NCBI GenBank assembly: GCA_007644065.1
Contig: VJWN01000017.1
Span: 496,001-560,000, forward strand
Direction: 5' to 3'
Length of the DNA stretch: 64,000 nt
DNA from: Margaritispora aquatica
Taxonomy: Eukaryota; Ascomycota; Leotiomycetes; Helotiales; Discinellaceae
Both the position numbers and the translations under genes were made by a program. Shown here piece after piece: positions 10,164 to 20,891 of this stretch. The number at the start of each line of letters is the position of its first letter. The first letter of the stretch is position 1. The notes beneath the pieces were generated by a model. The model saw only the letters and a list, made by a program, of their open reading frames with translations. It did not search any database and had not been told where the DNA came from.

Positions 10164-12598
10164 ATGTTCGACGTTTGCTGGGTGGATCCGGCGAGAGAGA
10201 CCATAGGTGAGAGGAGGAATCGAAAAGAGCAAACAACGGGAGCGGACCGCCGTCATAAAAAAGGAATCAGAACCCCGCGAGAAGGCTCGTTAAGGAGCTT
10301 TACATCTTCCGAGGCATCGGCACCAGCAACGACATCGACGCTGGCGAAGGTTCTACAATTGGAAGTCCCTCCTCCCAGGAAAGCTGTCTCGAGGTGGATG
10401 AGAGCAAAATCTCATGTCGGGCCACCTCCCCACGATATTACCACATCCACCAACGAGGAGCAAATACCCACCGATTCTATCAGATCCGACTCGCCAGCGC
10501 TCAAGTGGCAGTGGCCAAAGGGCCGCGATGGCCGCGATGGCCTCGAATTCGCTCACGCAGAAGCTTCGTCAAAGTCAAATGCAGCCGCGGAAACCCAAAA
10601 ACCCTCGATGAGTAAGTATACGATAGCCACGGCGGCCGCATTCCTAAACAGTTCCTGATGACTGACAATTAGATCAGCTCTAGGGTCTAGATATATCTAT
10701 GACCGAGCCGAAGCGGGCCGATTGTCGAATGCTGATTCGACCTGTAGCTGGAGCTCTGCTGCAGACTCACTCGTGCCTTGTTCAAGGACAAACAGTTTTG
10801 TCGTCCAACCATTATCACCCGGTTCCTTCATTTCACAGAGCATCGAGGTGATGGTTGATCCGCGGGACAGCTTTCAGGATGCAAAAGAAATGAGGGCAAG
10901 TATTATTTCTATCAGTGCTGCTGGTTCATCTCCACGTCAAGACCAGTTAATAGAGCCGGATCACCCACAATCCTCCCCGAAGAAGTGAGATTCCCTCTTT
11001 GATACATTTTGATTTACCTATGTCCTAGTAGCCCTTACTGGTATCAATACTATGATTTCCTGCAAATCCTATTTTCATTCCGCTAATAGCAATCAGGTCC
11101 TCGCCACCACCAGCTTTCGACCCCTCGTCTCTTCCATTCTCGCGGGACTCACTCTCAAAAGATGAGCCATACTCCAACGTTCATGGCTATAATCAGGATC
11201 GTCCATTTACCACCGCCCAGCCTTGGGAAGCACCAAAGGCGTGGGAGTATTTTACAAGTTCACCAGAATCATCAACTCCCACGTTGACATCCGAATCTAA
11301 TACAACACATCCTTTCTTAACTAATAGCCCACCACCTTCTCCTCATCTACCGCTGCCTGCGCAGCAGTCCAGTCGAAATGCCTCGACTTTCCCCATTGAG
11401 TTCCAACATATTCAACGCAGTATTCGGTTGACACAAAATGCGAGCAAGAAGATCATGTTGGAAAGATTGCGCGAGGACTGGAGTGGAACTATGGACGCAA
11501 CTCTTAACCGGGAACTAGAAATGCACAAACACATGTGGATGGTAACTGCAATGAGAGGGTTCATCAATCTTGACAGTTGTCAAACTAGAAGAGGAGGTCT
11601 CGAAGCGGGTAGGCAAAGGATTCCACATGGAATGAAAGAAAGTACGAGAAGGGAACTCGACAAAGTTCTAAGTCTTTTCGAGGGCTATGGTTAGTGCAAT
11701 GGTGATGACACCCCTCAAAATAATCTAACGCTACATAGCATCGGCAGCTTACCTTGCAGTCACCATACCCTCCGGAACAGAGATGCACCAACTCTCTACG
11801 ACACCCCTATCTCCAGACCAGTTCCCAAATGTGAGGCCACTCTCCGTTCCCACGGCGATACCCTCTCTGGCCTATGCCCCGAACATCTTCAGTAGCATCC
11901 ACGCCTCTGGCTTGGCGACTCTTTTCGCGTCGCCTGCCATTCCTAAAATATTGAAAGAGTGCCATCGTGTACTAGCCTCGCCTTCATCTCGAGCCCAAAC
12001 ATCTGCATTAACCACAAGTGGTTCACAACAGGTGAAAGATGGAGAGCAAGTCGTAAATATGGCGGCTGGTAGAGGAGGTGGTGTTCTCCACCTTAAAATC
12101 GTAGACCCATGTCCCATTTCAGCAACTCTTGGTCCTCGCCTCCGAGATTGGCTCGATGATCACCTCGTTTTTGACCTCGAGCGACAATTTCGTTGTCTAC
12201 ATCCAATCCGTCTGTTTCCCCGCTGGCTAGCAGAAGCCGGATTATATGCGGAAGGAAGTTCTATCACGCAGATGTCATTTCTTGCTTCAAACTCTATGTC
12301 GCCGGAACCCTCAGAATCCAGGGCATCAGGAAAGAAGGGCCAGAGAGGAGATGCGGAGCAAAGTGTTGCTACGGGTGAGATGAATCAAGGTGCGGGGCAG
12401 GGAAGGCACTCGCATAACGACGATATCACACAGGATCTAAAGACTGCAGTAGGCAGGGTACTTTGGCAAGAGATTTGGGGTCCGCATGTTCAACTCAAAG
12501 GAGGAAATTGGTGGTGGGAGGATAATGATATACTTGATGAATGCTGGTCGAGAGGAACCTTGTGGGAATATGCCGTCATAGAAGCCATGAAAGGATAG
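10164..12598 (+). CDS. Fungal methyltransferase-like protein with long disordered N-terminus, 4 exons, 735 aa
   Basis: Exons 10164-10611, 10678-10984, 11097-11689 and 11739-12598 join to exactly 736 codons. Introns are 66, 112 and 49 nt. Residues 1-340 are Ser/Pro-rich and probably disordered. A helical block (FPIEFQHIQRSI.., about 350-382) precedes a segment at about 450-640 that resembles the second half of class-I SAM methyltransferases: PKILKECHRVL (about 517-528, the post-strand-4 helix), a GGG-VLHLKIVDP strand, then LGPRLRDWLDD, ERQFRC, LFPRWLAEAGL. The glycine-rich SAM-binding motif I is not obvious, so the enzyme may be degenerate or the model may miss part. A Trp-rich C-terminus (NWWWEDNDILDECW) is a strong family feature. 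It is probably nuclear or cytosolic; the substrate is unknown. Confidence 0.75.
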
Positions 12599-13908
12599 TA
12601 ATAAATACAATAATCCGTATTTGCCATTACTGCGAGTTGTATAATTAAGTTGGCTTTCTACATATCGACTTATCACATCGTTAGATTCATTCCTTTCTGT
12701 AGGATCTAATACTGATCAAGTAGTTACAGTCTCTTTATACTCTATGAAGTACCTAGGATAAAGGATTTCGATAAGACTTATGAAAATAGAGAAGAACGCT
12801 TGAATTAAGCGTCTAGCTCTAATTCCTTCTTTTACGGATCATTCGGAAGAAAGCGAGGCCTGCAGGTTGCAGGTGGTTAAGCGAGCATCACATGATTATA
12901 GTTGGGATGCCTTATTACTATGTGTTTACCAATTGACATAAAGGTAAGGTGCTCACTATCAGGATTCGGCGTAACGACGTGTATCTATCGACTCCTAGAT
13001 TACATGGATTATCGAACAATCCGAATCAGCGAACGAACGATTCTAGTGATCTCTCTGAACCCATGTTTATGATGACCTACCGTGCATGAACGTGTAATTC
13101 GCAAGACAAGACCTATCGACACTTACCTACCAGATAGTTATCACTCAACAGCTGACATGTACAAAGTCTCTCTACTTCGTTCAGTAACTAACTCTTCGGT
13201 GAACTCAAATGCTGAACTTCCATTCTTATATTTATCTCGGTACCTCACTTCATGTATAATACATACGTACCTGTTTCAGCAGCATTGGCCATTAGACGGG
13301 ATTTCAGATAGATAGCTGGACTTCATTGTCTTCTGCATCTGCGTGAAGGTAGGTTGGAGCACCATCTTAGTCCAGACAAGCGACGCAGAGACCGTTGATT
13401 GGAGTTGTCGAACGACCTGAGGATCAAGATGCCTGCCACCTACCTTACCTCCGGTATAATTATTGCTTAAGCTCATCTTATCCACCTGTTGGTCGAATAG
13501 AAGCATCTGTTTCTTGAAAAACCACCTTGTTGGCCTTCGATTTGGAGGCCAGGGTTCCCGAGGTCCTTACAGCGCGAAAGACCAAACCATACCAGACCAG
13601 ACCAGACCAGACCAGATCATGAGATCGCCGGCTACTTGCAAGAGTTACCACTATGTGCTTTCTTAGGGTACTCATGCTTCTTGATCCTCCCAAAAGAAAT
13701 CACTTGGATTCCAAAAGCTGAAATTCGGATTCTCTGCATCCGGAAGGTGAAGATCAACAAACCTGGTCTCTTTGTTTGTGCTTGGTTGTTCCGTCGGTAA
13801 GAAAGAGAATCGACGTTGAATTCGAGCTCAATGCTGGATGTGGAGTCGCGAAATGTTATTGTGGGGTTTTTGGTTACTTACATGGTGATATATTGATATG
13901 GATCGGTA
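12599..13908. other. Gene-poor stretch
   Basis: No supported gene. It holds a five-copy ACCAG tandem at 13591-13615. ORFs here are short and lack domains. Confidence 0.5.
13591..13615. repeat. Tandem ACCAG x5
   Basis: Five perfect copies of the 5-nt unit ACCAG, preceded by a degenerate copy ACCAT. It is a simple microsatellite-like repeat in non-coding DNA. Confidence 0.85.
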
Positions 13909-14369
13909 AGAGCTCTGGCCATTACAAGCGGCCCACCACGGTTTTTACACGAAAAGTTATTAATTTCAAATCTTACTTACTCAATACCCATTTATTCGAT
14001 CTTTCTAAAATTAATTAAATCAATAGATATTTAGTACTACTCTTATTTTATATTAAATTAATCGTTGTATAAATTATTCCTTAGAAATTATATAGAGCTA
14101 AACCTAGATAAAAATAAAAACTTCGATTTCCTACCAAAAATAGCCGAAAATCTTTGAACTTTTAATACTTTTATCTTTAATCTATTATAACCCCGATAGG
14201 AAAAATCTAATAAATATTTTAGAAAATTTTAAAGATTAAAGAAATAGTTATCTATTCAATGTATAAGTTTTATAAAAATCTAACTTTAAATAAGTTAATT
14301 ATATCAATTTTAAAAGTATAACTCTTGGTGTAAAATAGTAGGTGGGCCGTTTGTAATAACCCGAGCTCT
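13909..14369. mobile_element. MITE-like, non-autonomous Tc1/mariner-type element (461 bp, TA flanks)
   Basis: The two ends are imperfect terminal inverted repeats of about 30-42 bp: the left end begins AGAGCTCTGGCCATTACAAG and the reverse complement of the right end begins AGAGCTCGGGTTATTACAAA, both continuing CGGCCCACC. Differences include C/T and G/A transitions. The element is flanked on both sides by TA (13907-13908 and 14370-14371), the target duplication of Tc1/mariner/pogo elements. The interior is extremely A+T-rich, contains no transposase and may have suffered repeat-induced point mutation. It sharply contrasts with the flanking composition. Mobilisation would depend on a transposase elsewhere. 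Confidence 0.8.
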
Positions 14370-14371
14370 TA

Positions 14372-16277
14372 CAATTTTGGTTGATTTCGGTTGCGGTGTA
14401 GTGAATACTTCAGGTCAATTGAAATTTGTATAATAATTGTTGAAAATAGCAAGCAGTCAAGGGCACAGATAGAATAAAGAAATTTTAGTCTGGGCTTGCG
14501 TGATTGTGTTTTAGTTGCTAATTCATAGATAAATGGAGATTTCTAGACCAAAGCCCAATCTGAGCGTATAAATATGTCACTGGAGTTCACGAATTTCACA
14601 TCAAAATACATTATTCGTAACATGTTTCATTATTGAAATAAGATAGGAAAATTTGTATTGGGAAGTGCCGATTAGATGTTGCTGCTGTACGCACGCAGCC
14701 GGGTCATGATTGCGGGGTGAATTTGAATTTTGAATGTCCATCTCACTGCAGCATACTTCACGGCATAGAGAACATTCACAAGGGAGGCTTTATCGCGAAT
14801 CGACAAAGAGAAAAGGCCCCGGCTATTTTTTGATTAATTACTCTTGGAATTATCTAAAATAAGCACAAAGACTCTTATTTTCCATTTGGAGGCGCACCCA
14901 TTCAATCTCAGCAGGCATCCACCACCTCAAAATCGCAAAACTCACGAAGATGTGGAATCACCCGATTATGATTTTAGTTTTCTAATGCTCTCCCTTAAGA
15001 TCGCTGTGCATACAGACTTTCGACGTGGCTAGCACGATTGGCGTAAGTTTCGAGGCTTTCCAAGCAGTTTAACCGGTCAGCTCGTGTATTCGTAACTTAA
15101 GTCCAGTCCATGCCGCTTATTTCGTGTCAGATTACTCACCCATTTGATCCCATCTTTAAACGAACAACTGCCAGCCAATAAAAATTTCCATATTCGGCAC
15201 TTGACATACTTCTTTGGTATCTCACGAGGCCTATCAGCAAGGCGAAGCGAGATCAGGGCTGAGTGTTGTAAGTCATCTCTTATCTAAACATAGCTTATCA
15301 AATGCAACTTCGACACCCAAGGTAATACAGGGCTGCTATCGATAGCGAGTAGAGAGGCGAGGTCTTTGTGGTTGCAGACCTGCATCCGATCCTCCTTGCG
15401 TCTCGAAAACCGGTACAGAGCTGGGGTCTGTAGCACCCATGCATGGATTCCCAAATGCTCATGTACTGTCGATCATGTATTCCAACTTGCAGCCTCAGCT
15501 CTTTACACATATCTCGTGTCCAGCGACAGAGGAAATCCCTGCGTCAAGAGAAAAAGAATCCCCAAAAATTCAAGGAATGGAGCTGCTCCCGAATCGACAG
15601 CGATGTCTTCACTCAGAAGGACATCTCTGTTTCATTTACCCAATTCCCGATCCCCATCTGATTCAGATTAGCTTTAAGATCAGATCCAGCGCTCCCGATG
15701 AAAATGACTCGCCCGCAATGTTCTATGTTGTCCACCCATTCCCAGATCGAAGAAGCGGCTTCACGAACAATGCTAAGGAAAAGCGCCACCAACACCTCAA
15801 CACGACCTACCAACGCTGCGCAGGAGTGATCTCCGGCCTGGCCCTCGATTCGTGGGAACGATTTTGAATGAACTGGTCAGTATGCGAACGTGAGTTATGA
15901 CCGATTGCTGGGAATCGAATTCCCGAAGTGAGTTCTTTGAGAGTCCTAGGTTAGATTGTTGCAAAATCGACCCCAAACTCCTTAAGCGAACGAATGAATC
16001 ATGATTTGATGGCCGCAGGAGAAGTAGACAATGGTAAGCGACTTAAGCGCCTCCTTTCCTCTCCCGAGCTGACTTGGGGGAGTGGGATATGGTTCATGCG
16101 AGATACTCCAAAGGAGGACGGGAAATGTGGAGAAGACGAGGATGATAGGCACTCTGTTGCACAGCAGAGAACCTTATAAGCACACGTCGCTCCTACCTTT
16201 CCCCCCAAAGTTCAACGCAGCTTACTTCTACACTGATATTAAGGCTTCTTTTCAAGTCAATCAAACAACACATCAAC
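14372..16277. other. Gene-poor stretch upstream of the monooxygenase
   Basis: I find no supported gene. A 142-codon plus-strand ORF at 15439-15867 has no recognisable domain and I leave it uncalled. A hairpin-forming GGGAATCGAATTCCC-like sequence lies near 15909-15923. A TATA-like TTATAAG near 16175 precedes the next gene by about 100 bases. Confidence 0.5.
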
Positions 16278-18239
16278 ATGCGTGTCGCAGTCATTGGTGG
16301 TGGTCCTTCGGGACTCGTAACCTTGAAGTATCTTGTCACAGCTCATGAGTACTTTCCTGACATGGAGCCCATCGAGGCAAAGCTCTTCGAAGCCGAGGAC
16401 TCCGTCGGTGGTACTTTCAAATACCGCGACTATGAGGATTCAGAAGTAAGCTTTCATTCCCCTCTACGCAATAAAGCAACAAGACTTACTAAAGATAACA
16501 GCTTGTCTCTTCTCGCCAACTCACCACATTCTCTGATTTCCGCTATCCCCCCTCGGCGCCAGATTTTCTTTCCACCAAGCAATACTGCGAATACCTCGAA
16601 GGGTACTGCACAAAATTCAAGCTTCATTCGTCCATCTCTTTGTCAACCCGAGTGACGAAGGTCGAGCGTGTGTCAAAGAACAAGCACATTGTACACTCTG
16701 TCAAGGATAACCAGACCTCAGAGTGGCAATGCGATGCCATCGCCATCTGTTCTGGACTGCACGTCACTCCCAACATCCCCACAATACCTGGCTTGGAGAA
16801 TGTCGAGACGGTGATGCACTCTTCACAATTCAAATCTCGCCAACAGTTTGGTGACAACAAGAATGTCTTAGTTGTTGGCTCTGGTGAGACAGGCATGGAT
16901 ATTGCCTATCTGGCAGTTACCTCGCCTATCAATTCCGTAACCCTCTGCCACCGAGATGGCTTCCTGTGTGCTCCAAAGGTATGTTTCACCCTACGCAAGC
17001 CACGAAACCACAACTCACAAATTCTAGCGAGCACCATCACCCTCCTGGTTTGGCATGAAGCCTTACACAGCACCACAAGGAAACGTTCCCTACGACGTTA
17101 ATGCTGCTTCACTCTTCGACACGGCATATATCCATCCTCTTGTTCGAGATTCCTTCCTACCATGGTGGTACTATGATCGCTTCGCCAAGTGGACGACATG
17201 GCTTGTCTCTGGCACCACAGCTGGGCTGGACCAATGGATTGGAGAGATCTCTCCTGCTCGCTTCCATGCTTCCAAGATATTCTTCAACAAGAGTACAAAG
17301 GCTATGCCATACATCACTGAGCAGTATCGTACCTCATCTGTAGCTAACACGGTTCGCTCTTGCATCTCCCAAGTACCATTTGTCGAGACAGGAGGCAAGA
17401 AGATCGAGCTTGCGCCTTGGCCTGAGAGTGTGAGTGAGAAGGGTGTAGTGAGGTTCATCGAAAATGGCAGAGAAGAAGCGAGGAGCTTGAAAGAGAGGAA
17501 TGTGGTTTGCAAGCCTGATGTGGTGGTGTTGGCAACTGGGTATACGCAGACATTCCCGTTCCTTGACGAGAAGTACCCTGTGCCAGCGGAGGCTGATATG
17601 AGGAGTATCTGGAAGACTGGAGATGAGACTGTAGGCTTTATTGGGTTCGTAAGACCCAGTTTTGGTAAGTCCCCGATCCATATTACCTTTTCTTTCAAAT
17701 ATCACGAAGTTAAGCGAAAGCTAACCATGATAGGTGCCATCCCACCACTCTCAGAAATGCAATCCCAACTTTGGGTCCTCTCACTCCTCTCCTCTTCCCC
17801 CAAGACCTCACTTCCAGCACTGCATCTCACCCCGCAAGATCACTACAAACTCCACCCACCGCCAGGAGCACGCATCAACTATGGCGTGGACCATGAGTCC
17901 TATGCCTATCAACTCGCTTGCGATGCTGGCTCTGCTCCCTCATTCTCCTCTCTCATAGCTTTCAAGTCACCCAAGCTGCTTGCTTCGTGGGCTTTGAGCG
18001 CAAACGTGAACACCAAGTTCCGACTCGCGGGACCCTGGAAGTGGGACGGAGCAAAAGAGGTGATGGAAAATGAGATTTGGGATACAATCAGGAGAAGGAG
18101 AGGTTTCTTCGGACACATTACGCTGAGCGCAGTGCCTATTGTGCTTTTCGGGAGTCTGAGTGCTCTACTATGGGCTGTGATGTGGCTCTGGGCTATGGTG
18201 AAGTTGGTTTGGAAGATGTTGACGATGAGTGAGATCTGA
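16278..18239 (+). CDS. Flavin-containing monooxygenase with C-terminal membrane segment, 4 exons, 595 aa
   Basis: Exons 16278-16445, 16502-16978, 17028-17664 and 17734-18239 give 596 codons; introns are 56, 49 and 69 nt. The protein starts MRVAVIGGGPSG, a textbook FAD-binding GxGxxG at residues 7-12. The NADPH-binding GSGETG is at 182-187, and the conserved ATGYTQTFPF of the C-terminal FAD/NADPH region begins at about 384. The FMO fingerprint FxGxxxHxxxF is diverged to VETVMHSSQF, keeping the central His. About 30 hydrophobic residues near the C-terminus (LSAVPIVLFGSLSALLWAVM..) suggest an ER tail anchor like that of animal FMOs. It should oxygenate a soft nucleophile (N or S) with NADPH and O2; the substrate cannot be told. 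No biosynthetic cluster partners are adjacent. Confidence 0.9.
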
Positions 18240-18962
18240 GTATACCCTTTGAATGCAAGGTATTGTGTAGTTTTGAAACGGCCCTCATTGATTTTTCTCT
18301 TGGACAAGGGAGTATGGTTATATGGGAATGCTTCCACTTGGTATTGTTGGTTTCTTGGGTTTTTGTAGTAGCTCAAATGACATATTTTTTATCACAGGAT
18401 CAAGATTAATTGAAAGCACACGTACATACACTAGCATGCAAATAAAGACCAAATCGAAGCAGATTTCTTGAAAATTGAACCACGAGAAACCACACATCAG
18501 AAACGTATCTCGTATGAAGAAGAAACACGTACTATGGATGTAAGGGATGCCCTACCAACAACACAAATTCTCCGAAAGTTCTCGAGAATATCCAAACAGG
18601 GAACAGCTGACAAAAATGCAATTAATCATCGTGTGGAAAAAATTGGGATTGTTTGTGTCAAGGAATGGTGATGTACTTGCCTGCCTCTTGAGAATGATGC
18701 ACAAGATGGACTCAAAATCGCCTTTGAGATCTCATAAAAAGTTGCGAGGTGATAATTCCGCTCTATACATCTGCTTCATAAGCATATGGTATGCAATGTT
18801 GGTCGACTTCTAACAACTCTTTCTCACACCATGTTCATAGTACCATGATTCGTTTGCTGGGGCCTTGGTGCTTCAAGGTGAGTATGCCGTGTCCGATTTT
18901 AGTGTTGTATGTCAGCTTTTGACATCGCCAGATCCGTATTTTGTTCCATAAGTAGACCCCCC
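18240..18962. other. Convergent intergenic region
   Basis: This separates the monooxygenase from the convergent ankyrin gene. It holds only shadow-like short ORFs. Both 3' UTRs must lie here. Confidence 0.5.
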
Positions 18963-19681
18963 TCAACTTTTTTGACCATCCTGGATATCCATATTCCCTA
19001 ATTTCTCCATCACAGCTTTTGCCAATCCACCTTCACCCACCTCCTCTGCATTTTCCATACCTTCCATCGCGTCGCTTTCCTCGGCCTCGCCTCCAGCATC
19101 AGCACTTCCCTCACCTGCATCGCCACCTAGTCCCTCTTCCATTCCTTCACCACCCTCTTTGAGAACCCACTCGACAACTTCCCGCTTGTCGTTCAGCTCG
19201 GCCTCATAAACAGCATCGTGCCCTTTGTGGTTCGTGATCGTGGGGTCGCTTCCTTCCTCTAGTAGGACTTTGACGCTATCCAGATGTCCGTTCAGAGCAG
19301 CCCAGTGGATAGGAGTATTGCCCGAAAGATTTTGTGCATTGATAATGCTAAGCATGGTCGGATTTTGGGGTGAAGGTACGGAGAGGGATTTGCAGAGTTG
19401 GCGGATAAGTGCTTCATATTATTAGTCTTGTCCTATCAAAGATATAGCTTTTGAACTCCAAAGGATGGACCAGGAGACATACCATGATGTCCATTGGCAG
19501 CAGCCATATGCAAAACGGTATTGCCGCTGAATTCGTCCCTCGCAGCCTGCAGCACTTCTACCATTGTCACGCCCTCTCTCTTGCACAGTTCACTGCTCAG
19601 AGTATTGAATTCTTCCACTTCTCCTGCCCGCGCAAAGTATATCAGATCATCAATCTCATCTTCCGAAAGCTTGGGCGCCAT
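18963..19681 (-). CDS. Ankyrin-repeat protein, Yar1-like, 2 exons, 215 aa
   Basis: Exons 19681-19483 and 19411-18963 (intron 69 nt, GTATGT donor) give 216 codons. The start MAPKLSEDEIDDLIYFARAG is the only in-frame ATG preceding the domain. Ankyrin units are clear: GNTVLHMAAANGH (about 54-66) and GNTPIHWAALNGHLDSVKVLLEEGSDP (about 92-118), followed by a partial third. The last 70 residues are very acidic (Glu/Gly/Asp/Ala). Size, repeat number and acidic C-terminus match fungal Yar1, the cytosolic chaperone that shields ribosomal protein Rps3 during 40S biogenesis. That assignment rests on overall resemblance, so I give no symbol. It shares a 379-bp promoter with the channel gene. Confidence 0.85.
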
Positions 19682-20060
19682 ATTTGCGAACTCTTCTTTT
19701 ATGTTGTGCTCCGTTGAGTTGTGCGTGAAGTGGTGTGTCCTGGTGTATTCCAACTCTGGGTTGTACTTTCAAGTATTGTTTGTTGACTCGAACATCGAAC
19801 ATCGAACATCGAACTTGAACTTTCCCCCGCGCACAAAAATAAATCTTTATCGCTCCTTATCGGAAGCCACCAATCACAGCCACTTACCCCACATTCGGCT
19901 CTGCAGGGGCTAGATCACGTGTGTGGCTTGAGTTGACAACCAACTTCTGGATCATTGACTTTCCGATCTTCCAACTTTCACCGCTGCGACCATCTTCCTT
20001 TCGTCCTCTCCTCGTACATATCTCACTTTATATATTTTGAAAATTCATACCTCCAGCAAT
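19682..20060. promoter_or_regulatory. Divergent promoter (ankyrin protein / MscL-type channel) with heptamer repeat
   Basis: The 379 bp lie between two start codons facing outward. An ATCGAAC heptamer is repeated in tandem (three full copies plus a leading TCGAAC) at 19788-19814, about 110 bp upstream of the ankyrin start. A TATATATT box sits near 20031, some 30 bp upstream of the channel ATG. An AT-poor CACGTG motif occurs at about 19917-19922 (ATCACGTGTG), a possible bHLH or Cbf1-type site. Confidence 0.5.
19788..19814. repeat. ATCGAAC heptamer tandem
   Basis: Three direct copies of ATCGAAC preceded by TCGAAC within a divergent promoter. Its role is unknown. Confidence 0.8.
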
Positions 20061-20891
20061 ATGTTTGGATTACGTAGACCCCAAATTAGGCTCGAGGATA
20101 GCCAGGAGATGCTAACTCACGCTGGCGAAGAGGTCGTAAAGTCTACGAAGAACCTTTGGCATGGGTTCACGAGCTGGGCGATGCAAGATAACATCTTGGA
20201 GGTGGCTGTTGGTTTGATGTAAGTGTCTCGCTAGTTGTAGACGAACGAGTACTTGGGTACATCTAGAAGTAGGTACAGTTCAGGGGCTAATCCCGTGACA
20301 CAGCATTGCAGCCGCGTTCACATCTGTCGTGACAAGCTTCGTCTCCGAGATCCTCCTCCCACCGCTGTCTTTGCTGCCTTTCATTAACCGTAATATGGAA
20401 GAGAAGTTTGCTGTACTAAGAAAGGGACCAAACTACAATTCAACTCTAGGATTCGGACATGGTTACAACACATTGCAGCAAGCAGCTGACGATGGAGCTG
20501 TGGTGATGGCTTACGGGTGAGCTCCCTTGGAATTAAGAAACGAGTCCTGAATCTAACGGACATTAGGACATTCATCAATAAGGTTGTCAACTTCCTTGGC
20601 GTTGGTCTCGCGCTCTACGTCGTTGCATCTATCTACGAGTGGGCCTCAGATGAGACGGTGATCAAATTCACCGTGAAGTGCAAATACTGCCGCAAAGTGT
20701 ACGTTCGATGCTCGCCCTTGTTTTAAATTTACCGTCAATCATCACATTCTTCCCATATTTCAGTTTGCAGAAGTCTCGATCTTTCAATTTGCTAACTTGA
20801 TTTCCATGACAGTATCTCCTCGAAAGCACAGAGATGTGTAAACTGCACCAGCTGGCTTGATGGAAGAGAGGACAAGATCCTGACCGAGTAA
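20061..20891 (+). CDS. Large-conductance mechanosensitive channel (MscL family) with zinc-ribbon-like tail, 4 exons, 193 aa
   Basis: Exons 20061-20218, 20304-20516, 20567-20698 and 20813-20891 yield 194 codons; introns 85, 50 and 114 nt. The pore-helix signature is plain: an amphipathic N-terminal helix, then NILEVAVGLMIAAAFTSVVTSFVSEILLPPLSLL (first transmembrane helix) and FINKVVNFLGVGLALYVVASIYEW (second). Between them is a periplasmic-loop-like hydrophilic segment. The C-terminus carries CKYC..CVNC, two CxxC pairs that look like a small zinc ribbon in place of the bacterial C-terminal helix. MscL relatives occur in some fungi; their location (plasma membrane or organelle) is uncertain. 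It would act as a homo-oligomeric osmotic release valve. No organelle signal is obvious. Confidence 0.92.

Noticed and set aside
15439..15867. 142-codon plus-strand ORF
   Set aside because: No domain, no signal peptide, overlapped by other frames of similar length and no codon contrast with flanks.
15905..15985. Minus-strand sequence with seven possible acceptor pairs and a GAATTCGATTCCC motif, tRNA-like
   Set aside because: The D arm lacks its GG and stem, the T stem is out of register and the A box is poor; it is better seen as a simple hairpin.
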